Origin: Azolla caroliniana
Taxonomy: Eukaryota; Polypodiophyta
Reading direction: 5' to 3'
Assembly (NCBI GenBank): GCA_043228905.1
Contig: JBHGNT010000015.1
Location: 558,001-622,000 of the forward strand
Length of the DNA stretch: 64,000 bases
A program made the position numbers and the translations under genes. This document shows, piece by piece, positions 9,160 through 19,600 of the stretch. Below the pieces are notes generated by a model, which was given only the letters and a program-made list of their open reading frames with translations, had not been told where the DNA came from and made no database searches. Position 1 is the stretch's first letter. Every line of letters begins with the position of its first letter.

Positions 9160-10301
9160 CTAAGGACATCAAATTTGTTTGCGAGATTCAGACTATTAGT
9201 ACTATTAGGACTATTATGACTATGAGGATTATCAGAGATTCCTACTGAAATAGACTCGGGTTTAGTATAGTCAGAACTAACAATGACTTGGTTTACCTGC
9301 CTTCTTGGTCTATGGGGACAGTTTATCGCGATATGCCCTGGTCCACCGCAATAAAGGCATAATCGGTTTGTTCGGCGTCGTTGCTTTTCCTCCTCCGATA
9401 GCGGCCCACGACGACGTGTAGTGTCAATTTCCATTGGAGTTGGAGTACTTACTGGAGGCGCATTATGTGACTCCCTTTGAAAAGGTTTCGCTACCACTGA
9501 GGCATAGGTAGGCTCGGATCTTGCCCTCGGCATCTGAAATTGTCGTTCCGAACGTCGCTCGAAGAGGCGGTTGTCACATCTGACCGCTCGACTGATTGCT
9601 TCTGTTAATGATTTTGGCTCTTCAGGGAAAGTCAAGAGTAAATCCTTGACATCGTTGCGTAGACCATAGCGGAACTGCTCCATCAATGCTTGATCATCCC
9701 AGGGGATATCGGCGGCGAGTAGGCGGAAATCTGCAGCATATGCGGAGGCTGGACGGTCACCTTGGCGTAATCGCCGGATTTTGTTGATTGCAGTCCTTAT
9801 GCTGTCAGTATCTCCAAAACATGCTTTAAACTCACTTATGAATTCTTCAAAATTATTTAGTACTGGAGATTCCTTTTCTAATAGCGGAGCGAACCATGCT
9901 AATGCTGAGCCATTTAACAACGTGCCTACTAAACCCACTCGTGATGCATCGGTGGGATATCGGGACGGATGCATTTGAATAACTAACCGTACCTGGTTAA
10001 GAAACCCTCTAAACTGCGATCGCGTTCCATCGAACTTCGTGGGAAGGCCAATCTTGGGTTCTTTATGAATCCCTTGTGCTCCGTGCCCTTGTTGTTGCAT
10101 TGCTACGATGGTTGCTTCGAGTTGTTGCACGCGTAACGCAAGTTCCCCATGCTGTTGTTGCGTTTGCTGCTTTTCTAAGGAAATTTGCTAAAGATCCCCC
10201 AACAAGCGTTGATTTTCTTGTTCCAAAGCATGAAACTTCTCTTTCAAGCATTGAAATTCCGAGAAAACGGATTGATACTCTTCAGCGCTAACGGTGGCCA
10301 T
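9132..10301 (-). pseudogene. gypsy-2 gag, one in-frame amber codon
   Basis: The capsid/nucleocapsid protein of gypsy-2. The ATG at 10301-10299 opens a frame that runs to TAA at 9132-9134, broken only by TAG at 10190-10188 (codon 38, in a Gln-rich coiled-coil-like segment, so a CAG to TAG change is likely). The rest shows the retrotransposon gag fold region (FRGFLNQVRLVI, RQGDRPASAYAADFRLL) and a zinc knuckle CLYCGGPGHIAINC (CX2CX4HX4C). Re-initiation at a Met after the stop would give about 330 residues that still contain the gag core. Whether this copy can move on its own is therefore uncertain. Confidence 0.88.
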
Positions 10302-10376
10302 GGGATGAAGGAAAAGGGAAATAAGAGACTAGTAGGAAAGGAGGGAGACAGAAGGAAGAGGGAGACTAGTAGACAG

Positions 10377-10388
10377 AAATCGGTTCAA
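10377..10388 (-). promoter_or_regulatory. gypsy-2 primer-binding site, self-priming type
   Basis: On the sense strand the bases after the 5' LTR are GT then TTGAACCGATTT. They do not match the usual initiator tRNA-Met site. The 12 nt are the exact complement of AAATCGGTTCAA, which on the sense strand starts at 10644, 33 nt downstream of the first T of TATAAAAGG, i.e. at the expected RNA 5' end. This is the arrangement known from Tf1-type elements, where the folded 5' end of the element's own RNA primes minus-strand synthesis. Confidence 0.75.
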
Positions 10389-10390
10389 AC

Positions 10391-10519
10391 TGTCAGGAAC
10401 TCTATTAAGGCAGAGAAGGAATTAGTACTAAAAGAAGGATTAGTACTATTGTTGGGGAATAGTACTAAGACAGAGAAGGATTAGTACTATGAGAGGTGTC
10501 GAACTTTGAGAGAAGGAAT

Positions 10520-10563
<44 letters not shown>

Positions 10564-10853
10564 TGATGCGAAAGATATATGTATTATATGACGGAAGATA
10601 TACAACAGTAGTTAGAAGGCTTAAGACTGGCGTTGAACCGATTTGGTTCGAACTAATGCCTTGCGCCTCCTTTTATAGTGTCTTCAGGAATACTCCTGAA
10701 GTTTCTAGAATGTTCCAGAGAAATCTGGAATATACATCAATTTCCCAATAAAACCTAAATGAAAATAATATCCTTCAAATTACAATTCATACCCTAATGG
10801 TAAAGTCTCGACCCGTGTAACAAAAGGTTATGGGTTCGAGTCTAGTTATGACA
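10391..10853 (-). repeat. gypsy-2 5' LTR
   Basis: 463 bp, identical by eye to 5095-5555 except for one extra GA unit in the microsatellite at about 10525-10558. It drives transcription toward lower coordinates. U3 is 10853 to about 10645. Confidence 0.93.
10669..10677 (-). promoter_or_regulatory. TATA box of gypsy-2
   Basis: TATAAAAGG on the minus strand in the 5' LTR. It places the RNA start near 10644, where the primer complement begins. Confidence 0.75.
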
Positions 10854-10858
10854 CCAGG
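10854..10858. repeat. Target-site duplication CCAGG, right copy
   Basis: Partner of 5090-5094. The gypsy-1 reading frame between gag and protease is continuous across the site when one copy is counted. Confidence 0.93.
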
Positions 10859-10976
10859 TCCACAATGGAGTCGTGGAACTCCTTCTTGGCGATCCCTAGC
10901 ACCTCTCGCAATGACAGCTCCACTTTGCTGTCGAGGATCCGTTCTTCTAGGACCTTTCGTAGGTCCGTAGTCCTTT

Positions 10977-12401
10977 CTATTTCCGTCCCCAGTCGGTATC
11001 CGCCCTTCCTGGGTTATCTTGCGGGTTGGACCCATCGGCATCGTTCCGTCGTTGCCCGAATCGGGTCTCGTACCGTTGTGAGGGCCCGACCGCTCCGGCT
11101 TTCCCCACCCGTTTGTCTTCAACCAGAGCCTCGTAGTTCCGGCAGGCGGCTTCTACAAAGCCCGTCTTCTCCTCGACCGGATCGCTCCACCCGGTTATTT
11201 CCTGGACCCGTCTCTCAGTGCGGTCCGTTTCATCTTTCCTTAGTCGTGCGCCGGCAAGACCTTCCAGCATTGCCGACCAGAATCCGTCTTTGCCCTCCTT
11301 TCGGGCCTCGTTGCCCCCGACCCAAATGCCGGCCGACGCCGAGTAGTGGATGGCCTCCACGTGTCGGGCCGCTGCCTCTTCCATTAGTCTCTTCATTCCT
11401 CCTCGCCCGTCGTTTTGGTTCAAGGCCCTCCTGGTGTCGCCGGCGTGCACCCAGCCTTCCCACAGGTACACCACTCGGTTCCTCAACGCCTCTGCGAAAT
11501 CGCCGCAGTCCTTCCGAATGTGGCCGACCTCGTCGCACCACATGCACCTGTTCCCCGCTGCCGGTCGTCGGTCACGAGCCTGTTCACCGCCTTCCCTTCG
11601 AGTCTGGGCGATCTGGAGATCCTTTATCGCCCGCGTCAACTCCTCCAGCGATGCCCCTCCGGACGAGCCATTGACCATGCCGGTCGAAGCCGAACCGGTT
11701 TCGAGCCATTCCCGGGTTTCTTCCCTTCGCACTTGCGGTGCCGGTTCAAGCCTCCTTGCTGTGACAGAGCCCGCACCGGTCGCCCCGTTGTCAGCCCATT
11801 CTCGTCGTTTGTCGGAACGGCCACAGACTCTCTTAACCGCAGCCCAGTCGGTTGTCAGCCCGTCTTCGGTTTCCAGCAAGGAGCCGACTTTATCCTTGTC
11901 CCGCTCGTCCACCGACTTGACGAACAGTAGGACCCGGCTCGTATCCAGAACGGTTCGGTCAAGCGCCGAAAGGCGCGCAAAGCGTTCTTCGAACTCCCGG
12001 AGGAGTGCTGACACGTTTCTTCCCTTGCCGGGGGACTCCACCCATTCCATGAAGTCCCGCTTCGAAAGCCGGAGCGCGTCGTCCAACCCGTATTTTTCTA
12101 GGAGTCGGCCTCCGAACTCCTCCCAGGTACGGCTCTCCGCCCGCACCTCGAGCACCTCCGCATGGATGCTCGGCATCGCCACTCGAGGAAACCCGACAAG
12201 ACGCCTCTCTTCCGGAATGTCCCGCATCAACATTTCTGCCCCGTAGGACGCCAAATACTTCGTGGCATCCTTTCCGCTGAACCGGCCGATCGTACCGACG
12301 ACCGCCTCAATGGCTCTGTCGAGGGCGCCGGTGCCCTCGCGTGCACTCAATATCCGATCCACGGCCGAAGCCATGGCCTCTGCAAGATCCGACCCTTTCA
12401 T
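10977..12401 (-). CDS. gypsy-1 gag
   Basis: Open from a first ATG at 12401-12399 (a GTG nine codons upstream is also in frame) to the stop at 10977. About 474 residues. It carries a zinc knuckle CMWCDEVGHIRKDC (CX2CX4HX4C) near residue 290, preceded by a region with LLEKYG and EFEERFARLSALDR typical of a gag helical domain. After the stop, a different frame (from about 10976 down to 10859) encodes a linker that continues into the protease segment beyond gypsy-2. Gag and protease were therefore in different frames, as in many Ty3/gypsy elements, or a small indel separated them. Confidence 0.85.
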   Translation of the reverse strand: MKGSDLAEAMASAVDRILSAREGTGALDRAIEAVVGTIGRFSGKDATKYLASYGAEMLMRDIPEERRLVGFPRVAMPSIHAEVLEVRAESRTWEEFGGRLLEKYGLDDALRLSKRDFMEWVESPGKGRNVSALLREFEERFARLSALDRTVLDTSRVLLFVKSVDERDKDKVGSLLETEDGLTTDWAAVKRVCGRSDKRREWADNGATGAGSVTARRLEPAPQVRREETREWLETGSASTGMVNGSSGGASLEELTRAIKDLQIAQTRREGGEQARDRRPAAGNRCMWCDEVGHIRKDCGDFAEALRNRVVYLWEGWVHAGDTRRALNQNDGRGGMKRLMEEAAARHVEAIHYSASAGIWVGGNEARKEGKDGFWSAMLEGLAGARLRKDETDRTERRVQEITGWSDPVEEKTGFVEAACRNYEALVEDKRVGKAGAVGPSQRYETRFGQRRNDADGSNPQDNPGRADTDWGRK

Positions 12402-12427
12402 CTTCTGCTCTTCTGCCGCCTCTTTCA

Positions 12428-12442
12428 CGTCGATTTCACCAA
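12428..12442 (-). promoter_or_regulatory. Probable gypsy-1 primer-binding site
   Basis: TTGGTGAAATCGACG follows the 5' LTR end (..CGACA) after two bases on the minus strand. It begins with the TGG expected to pair with the CCA end of a tRNA. I could not match it to a specific tRNA, and I see no complement of it inside the LTR, unlike gypsy-2. Confidence 0.5.
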
Positions 12443-12444
12443 GA

Positions 12445-13068
12445 TGTCGAGGTATTCCTCACGGATGCGTGGAATGAGGCGGGACCTCGGGGGTCCTGTA
12501 CCGAAGAGCAAGAGAGGAAGGAAAAGAGACCCTCTACGTGCGAGCGTAGATCCACAGGGACACGGCCCTTCGACGCAAAGACGCAAGTGGGACAGCGACA
12601 CAGAAAGACACGAATGTATGTATGTATTAACAAAGACAAACAATCAAAAACACGAAGTCGGTTACAACCGAATAGGCCGGCGAACAGATGTCGATGCCTA
12701 TTCGTAAACGCACAGAAGGAGAAGAGTAGGTTGGAGGTGCTGCCGGAAGCACTCGGGCATTCCTCAGAGCAGCGCGAGCCTCCTGAAAACCTGCACAGAA
12801 AGCAGCCACGGAGTTTGTGAGCCAGAGAGAGAGAGAAGCCTTCGCCCACAAACTGACAGCACTTCGTCCTCGACTCTCCGCGATCCCTTCCTCTTCCTCG
12901 TCTCCCTCCTTTTCTAGGCCAGGAAGGAGCCATTTCCCCTTTACTTCTTACCTACCGAATCTACCTGCCTAGGATCTCCTATGTACAACGTAAGGCGCAC
13001 GTGGATGAAGAGCCGGTTCCTACGCTCCGGTGCACCGATTCCGCTTGTGGATGGTTTTCTTCACGACA
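12445..13068 (-). repeat. gypsy-1 5' LTR (complete)
   Basis: 624 bp; minus-strand ends TGTCGTGAAG and CCTCGACA form a 5-bp inverted terminal repeat. The outer 98 bp match 1026-1123. The inner end was set by the TGTCG/CGACA symmetry and the adjoining primer-binding-like sequence, because the other LTR copy is truncated in this window. The base after the LTR is 13069 (ACGAT); the matching target duplication should lie left of the window. Confidence 0.75.
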
Positions 13069-14477
13069 ACGATTGTTAGATGGTGATGTTGATTACAATC
13101 AATGAATGGGGAGGCTTGCTTTGCATTTGAGAGAACACTAATCTAGCCCCTACCAAGCGATACCCTAGTCCAATCCTAGCTCTTGCCAATTGGGCACGAG
13201 TTTCCTACTTGAAGTATGATACAAGAGTTGAATCTCATGATTGACAAAAATCTCGGCCCTTGATATGATGCATTTTTTGTGTATCCTATAATATAGTGAT
13301 GTCCACCATGCTTCTCCTCATATGGAGAGTCTTATAAAGTTGAACATCATTAATAAGATGGTAAATTACCAATATGTGGGCATTTGAGATAGCTTAGGGT
13401 CATCTTTAAGAGACCTAATAGACTTATCCTTGGGACAATGCTTCCATTTAATCAATAGTCGGGGATTAGGCATGTCATGCGATATATGTACACCATGTAA
13501 TCTCATTGATTTGAGAACAAACTCTAATTCTAACAATTTATACTCTAATAGCGACCAATCTTGAGGTTTTTGATGGTTTTGGTTCAACACCATAGATTAA
13601 CATAAATGGTTAGAAGTTAGAACTATTATAAATAGATTCAATATGTGGGAGATGCAGATGGCATCCAAATCAATCATGTTTAAGATATAATTTATTCGAC
13701 GTTGAAGACATATTTGTAGAAAGAGCATGCCAACTCAACCTTGACTATGGCAATTAATTATGTAAGACTTAATGCTAGCCTATAATGCACATGTGATGTA
13801 ATCATGCCATAGCCAAGAAATAGAGTTGCTTTAGAGTTTCAAACTTGGATGGTTGTATCCATGTGATTAACTATAATGGTGTTTAACATCACAAATTAGG
13901 TTACAAGTTCTTGTCAATACCCCTCGACATAACACCTAATTATGAATAAATTACTTATAAATGGTAGTAGATAATAGATATTAACAAACCAAGCATGCTC
14001 CTTGCATTTCAAAATAGGCGAGGCTACATCAACAAGGACAAGCAATCGTGATTCAACCAAGGCATTGCATATGAAAGCATGATATGAAAGTATTATCTTT
14101 ATACATCGTGTAAGAGAGATTAGGTATTCCCATTAATTAGCAAATTATCATATACGATTCACAAACACAATGTGTTGAAGTTCTATATGTAAAATATGTG
14201 AACATGATGGTGTAGTTGTAAAGGCACAAAAACTTATGGTCAAGGGTGCAAACCTCAAGAATGGGTGTTCTTTATGAGAATTCTTCATAGTTTTAAGTTC
14301 AAGGATACGTTCATTGAACATTATAAATCACTTTCCACAGTGCTCGGCAACTTTGGTGAACACTTCTTAATCGTCACTCATTTTGTCTCAAGTGCAAATG
14401 AAATAATCGAAGGCCTAATGTTGTGGTTGTCAACCATTGTGCTACATGCGAAAGAAGCAAATCGAAGGACTATTAAG
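13069..14477. other. Intergenic, with traces of a decayed gypsy integrase
   Basis: No intact gene. Around 13280-13640 the minus strand has a short stretch resembling the late integrase core of a gypsy element (PFMLIYGVEP), followed by frame breaks. The rest is AT-rich with no recognisable coding. Confidence 0.35.
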
Positions 14478-14776
14478 TGTTGAGAATTGAACTCAACTTC
14501 CCTTAGAGACAGTGTTCACACTAGCCAGTGGACATCATACTAGGCTAGTTTTGTAATTTGTAAAAAGGGCACTTGCTCGAGACTAGTTGGTATTTGGCCG
14601 AACAAGAACTACGAACAAAGATCGACTCAGGCACATGTTCGAAGAAAGTCCGCTTACGACAAGGCTGAGTGGACCATAAGAGCCCCCAAGTGACCAAAGC
14701 ACATCTCTCTCTCTCTCTCTCTCTCTCTCTTTGTTGTCCTACGAGTGTACACACAGTTCACCTCCGCTGCACAACA
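14478..14776 (+). repeat. Candidate solo LTR
   Basis: Begins TGTTGAGAATTG and ends GCACAACA (TGTTG..CAACA inverted ends, 299 bp) with a CT microsatellite at 14706-14731, as in the other LTRs here. No clear 5-bp target duplication was seen, so the ends may be eroded. Confidence 0.4.
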
Positions 14777-15121
14777 TCACCTATGCCTCTCATTCTTTAC
14801 ACTAAGTCATTGAGACATAAAGGAAGTAAATTGCAAGACAACAAAGTCGTTGAGATGTAAAGGAAGCAATCAAAGTCTTGTAAAGCCACAAAAATAGCAG
14901 AATCACTCGATTGTATGTAAAAATCATTTCATGCAACCCAAGGAAGCGCGAGTGCTCGAAAATGGCAACAAATGATCCCTCTCCCCCTTCCCGATCGGCA
15001 CACTCCATGCCTAAGTCACAAAATGTAGAGGAAGCAATCGACAAACATGTGGTAGTGGAAGGACTTGAAGGGCGTGTGGAGTACGAGGACTCACCTTGGA
15101 TGGAGATGGGAGGGACTACAA

Positions 15122-15507
15122 AGAGAATAAGACGTAAAACCTCATGTAAAACCTTGGCATCTATCTATCGATTCATCAATATATAAAGCAAGATTTCCCC
15201 AAGAGAGAATAAGACTTAAAAGCTCATGTAAAACTCTGGCATATATGTATCTATTGATCGATATATAAAGCAAGATCACCCCGAGTCTCGAGAGAGAACG
15301 AGACTTAAAAACCTCGTGTAAAACCATGGCATCTATCTTATCTATTTATTGATCGATCAATATCTATCTATCTATCTATCTATTTATTGATCGATCAATA
15401 TATAAAGCAAGATCAACCCCAAGAGAAAATAAGAGTTAAAACCTCATGTAAAACCTTGGCAATCTATTATCTATACATACATAAAGCAAGATCACCACAA
15501 GAGGAGA
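15122..15507 (+). repeat. Four-unit minisatellite upstream of the DUF262 gene
   Basis: Four imperfect tandem units start near 15122, 15205, 15295 and 15425. Each has GAGAATAAGACTTAAAACCT, then TGTAAAACCTTGGCATCTATC, a TATC/GATCGAT run and ATATAAAGCAAGATCACC. Unit length varies from about 82 to 130 bp because of the ATCT microsatellite (about 15360-15390). Confidence 0.8.
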
Positions 15508-15509
15508 GA

Positions 15510-15967
15510 AAGAAAACAGTTCTTTCTTTCTTTCTCTCTCTTTCTCTTATATCCTCCCTTACATACCTATATACATACACAGACTGTGGTTTCCTCTTCG
15601 TCTTTATATGTACGCAAGCGAAGGCAGAAACCTACCTTACATCCACACGTAGAAGGGGGGGAAATGGTGATCGCCTGCAGCCGGAGCTCAGTACCGTTCT
15701 GCCCGCTCGCCTCTACTTCTTCATCCTTAATCTGCAGCTCCTCACCATTTCCCTGCTCATTCCTGCCTGCTTCTTCAGAAGAAGAGAGGGGGAGGAGGAT
15801 CAGGAGGAGGCTCCGGTGTAAACGGGAGGCACATACGTTTCTGTTTGCGCTATCCGTTTCTAGTTATGATCCACATTCAGCAGAGCGCCAGTCTGAAGAG
15901 GAGAATGGAAGCATTGTGGAACGGCGGCTTGTGTCTGGAGAGAGAGTACTGCAAATCTCCAAGGCAG
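15510..15967 (+). other. Probable first exon (5' UTR) of the DUF262 gene
   Basis: A pyrimidine-rich start (TTTCTTTCTTTCTCTC) is followed by about 400 nt ending in CAG|GTTAGT at 15967/15968, a strong donor. An ORF starting at 15664 reads like a Ser-rich transit peptide. Its phase at the donor, however, gives an immediate stop when joined to the next exon at 16629, so I treat the exon as non-coding. Its true 5' end is not visible. Confidence 0.45.
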
Positions 15968-16647
15968 GTTAGTCTATTTCTGTTTCTTCCTTGTTCTTGT
16001 CTCTAGTGCATCCTTAACTTTCGCCATCACCCGTCAGTATACAGTTTTTAGTTTTAGCCACGATAATAAAAGTCACAGAACCCTAACTATGTGTTTGTCA
16101 GAGAAAAAACGTCTCGAATTTTTCAGTTTTTTTTGTGGCATTTTATATAGGATTTCTTACTGTAACATGCTATCAAATGTTGTAAAAGAAATGTATTGAA
16201 CACGCCATTTCATGTAGCATATCTTACTCCAATGGTGTTGCCACACTGTATTCTCAGCATCTTCATCTTCATTTGTTGGAAAAGTGGTGTATTGTATACA
16301 TCAAATTTATGCCGTTTTCTCTGTAGCTTCAAATGTAGCTGAGGTAAAAGTTACGCAATGCTGCATAAAAATGCTACACAGAAACCAAATCCTGTTCATA
16401 ACAGAACCATAAAAACTTATTTCTTGCTTCCAGTCGACAATGCGTATCAGAATGCAAGTGAAAATATATTCATAAGTTGATTATACATAGGGAAATGATC
16501 AAATTTAGGAATAATCAATTTATATAATTGATGTTGAGTTAGAATAATTCTCCTTCACTTGATCTGGTCAAATTATACCATATACTGGGGCTGTTAAAAT
16601 TTACTGTATTCCAAATCTAAATATACAGTCTCTGGCATCTAAGGGCA

Positions 16648-19600
16648 ATGCTTTCTATGATAGATTTCACAGTGAGCTCTATACTGGACAAAATCAAGAG
16701 GGGAAAGCTAGATCTACGGCCATCTTATCAGGTGAACATGCGTGTGCTGGTTCTGTTCTCATATATGTAGTCGACATTATATAATCTGCAAATTTAACTA
16801 AAGGGTACAGGATAACTGGTTCTGTGTAACTGAACCACTGCATGCTTGATTTAATTGTGCAGAGAGACTATGTATGGGACAAGAAAACTGCCAGCAAACT
16901 TATCGAGTCTCTCTTGCTGAATATACCTTTACCAACTATGTTTTTCCATGAGCGAAGCCAGTGAGGATCTCGTTCCAACTAATGTCATTCAAGGTGCACT
17001 TGGTTGTAAACAAATTATAACACAGTAATAATATGCCTATCCATTTTCAGGGGGCATTTGGAGGTTGTTGATGGCAAGCAGCGTTTGACAAGCATTTGGT
17101 GATTAGCTTTTCTCTTTAGAGTTTTTTTCCTTATTGCATTTATCTATTTTGTGGTTCCACAGGTTCAACAGCATGAATTCCAGTTCAGTACAAGTTGTGG
17201 CTGTAATCAAAATATACTAGCACTGATTTTGTGGCTCACTGTGGTTTGTTGATCAGGTGTTACATGGAAGAAGAAAGGTTTCCAGATGGCACAGAGTTTG
17301 CATTGACTGGTCTAGATGTATTGGAGAAGGTAAGGCAGATAATATGTGTAATTTATGTTGACCAATGATGAAGGTCTTTCTTACACAGAAACTCATGATA
17401 GTTTGGAATGCTTAAAAAACAAAAAATTGGTTTAAAATTTCTCATTTCTGATTGCAGTTAAATGGCAATAAATACTCTGATTTAAACGATTCTTTGCGTG
17501 AGGTATCATTTTACTGAAAGAACCTATGAACAACACTTGTTCTTCTTCTTTTGTGTAACCATGGTTGTCTTTGATGAGAGTTACCGCCATGGGTTTTACC
17601 TTTTATATTTGATGCATCGAAAATCTTCTGCAGGTCATGCGGGATTTTGCATTGAATGTTCACACCATTTCCAGGAATTCAGATGATGATGTTGTGTTTG
17701 AGGTAACGAAGAATATGATACACACAAACAGCTGTTATCTTCATAGAGCTTAAGTTCAACTATGTTTCATAATTTATGTAGGTGTTTGAACGGCTCAATA
17801 TGGGTTCAACGCAGGTATTTTAGTGAAATTCGTTTATGTTATCCAACTCTCTAATTTTGTTTTTCGTATAGAAATTAAAGTAGATACCATTTCTTTATAT
17901 TCTTGTAATTTGTACTCTCAAATAGAAACTATAGTGAAATGAACCTAAATGGAACTTTCCTTACTGGCTTTGAGCATTTTAATTTCATAAGGGGTAGAAT
18001 ATTCAGTCAGTTTGGATATGCTTGCTTCTTCTTAACTAATAAATTACATTCCGATACATTGAAACACAAAATGGATTGTGTTGACCTGCCCAATTTGGGT
18101 ATAAAACAATTTTGAATGAGCATTTGCCATTTGCACTAAATTTACAGAAAATCAAATTTCCTTTGGCTGTTTGACTTGTTTATCATATTGCTTTGATCAC
18201 AACCTCAGGTAATCTCCATCATGAAAGCTCATCACTGAAGTTGATGCGAGAAATGGTTCTAATGCTCATTATCTATTTTTATATATCTGGTATTTATGAA
18301 AAATCATTGCCTCTTTAAAATTGTTGTGGAGTCGTCTTTGTGTGCAAAAACCATCTACTGCATCAACTTGCAATGTTAAACACAATATGTGTTGCATCGA
18401 TTTCATGACCATGGAACTGCAATCCACATATTTTTTTATGTTTTGTGCTAAATGTTCCTCGCATTATCTCTTGATGTGTTTTTTACAAATATTTTAATGT
18501 TTGAGATAAAATGTTTGACTAGGTGTTTTCACAGAAGTGCTATATATAGATAATTTGAAATACTCTAGAAAAACCTCTTAATCAACTGGTTACTTTCATC
18601 GTCATATTTGTGCATTATTTTTCTTTAACTGATTTCACAAGGGATCTATTATATTTATTTTTTATTTTTGTGATGGCTATATTTTCACGATTTCATTTGA
18701 AATTGTCTGGAGAAAAACCTTTTAATCAAAATTTCACTTTCATCATCATATTTGCTACTTTATTGGTCTTAAACTATATTGAAAACGTCCATTTTATTTA
18801 CTTTTTAGTTTTATGATGCTGCCACTATTATGACTTTGCTTGCAGCTTAATGAGCAAGAACTTCGGAATTGTGTCTTTCAAGGCAGGTTTGAAATTTTTC
18901 TACAGCTGAGATGGACAAAATTAATGAATGCAGATATATTGTGATTTTACTTTTCCGTTACATGTTTCAGAGGCACTTTTCCCCTTTAATTGAAGAAACA
19001 AATCTTCCGCTATTTCAGTTACAACGAATTTCTGAATGATATGGCTCAACATCCTGATATGCTCAAGGCATTTAGACAGGATAGCCCACATAAAAGGTAT
19101 TAGATAAGATATGATTCAGCCATGTGAATATTATATTTTGATGGATTACGTTCTCTCCAGCTTGATGGCCTTCATCACATTTTACAGGATGCGCGATAGG
19201 GAATTTATCTTGCGTTTTTTCTGCTTAAGGCGTGGCGGCGTCGAAAAGTTTACTTTGCCCGTGAAGAATTGGTTAAATGATGAAATGCGCTGGTAATCTG
19301 CCTATCCCTTTTCATTCTTGAATCTTAATGAAACCTGGAAGATTTGGTAATCAACATGTTCTTTTCAACTCTTAAGGCATTTTAATCAAAGCTGAATGTT
19401 TTTGGCAAAAACAAATGAATAATGCAACACTTCATGAATATAAATCTCACTGCATTCCTCCGAGACAAACATGTTTGTGCACATATATGTGTGCCTGTAC
19501 TTGCTCACATATGTATGGATGCAATGTGCATGGATCCAGATTCGTGAATGCATGCCCAACCTAGTGCTCATAGTTTTGGATACTCTTCGTGAGTATTTGT

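Larger units (their letters stand above)
5095..10853 (-). mobile_element. gypsy-2: young Ty3/gypsy chromovirus nested in gypsy-1
   Basis: A complete 5,759-bp element with TGTCA..TGACA LTRs (461 and 463 bp), a 5-bp CCAGG duplication, gag (9132-10301) and pol (5548-9159) ending in a chromodomain. The LTRs show no substitution by eye; they differ only by one GA unit in a microsatellite. The polypurine tract AAAGGGGGGATAG lies directly before the 3' LTR on the minus strand. No tRNA-Met binding site follows the 5' LTR; instead there is a 12-nt complement to the predicted RNA 5' end (self-priming). One amber codon in gag is the only visible lesion. Confidence 0.95.
1026..13068 (-). mobile_element. 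gypsy-1: decayed Ty3/gypsy retrotransposon, host of two later insertions
   Basis: Read on the minus strand, the order is 5' LTR (13068-12445), primer-binding region, gag, [gypsy-2 insertion], protease, RT-RNase H, integrase, polypurine tract AGGTGGGGGCGGA and the start of the 3' LTR (1123-1026, cut by copia). The two LTR copies share 98 aligned bases with three differences. LTR termini are inverted (TGTCG..CGACA). Pol is broken by nonsense mutations and an internal deletion in integrase. The aspartic protease has DHGS and RT has FLDD, features of a lineage that I associate with fungal-type gypsy elements (from memory, not verified). Confidence 0.88.

Noticed and set aside
15664-15972. Plastid transit peptide for the DUF262 protein encoded in exon 1
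   Set aside because: The phase at the donor 15967 puts a stop right after the junction with exon 2, so I could not join it to the domain.
15905-16731. Alternative reading of DUF262 exons 1-2 from ATG 15905
   Set aside because: It is open across both exons, but in a different frame from the clear DUF262 block RPSYQRDYVW.
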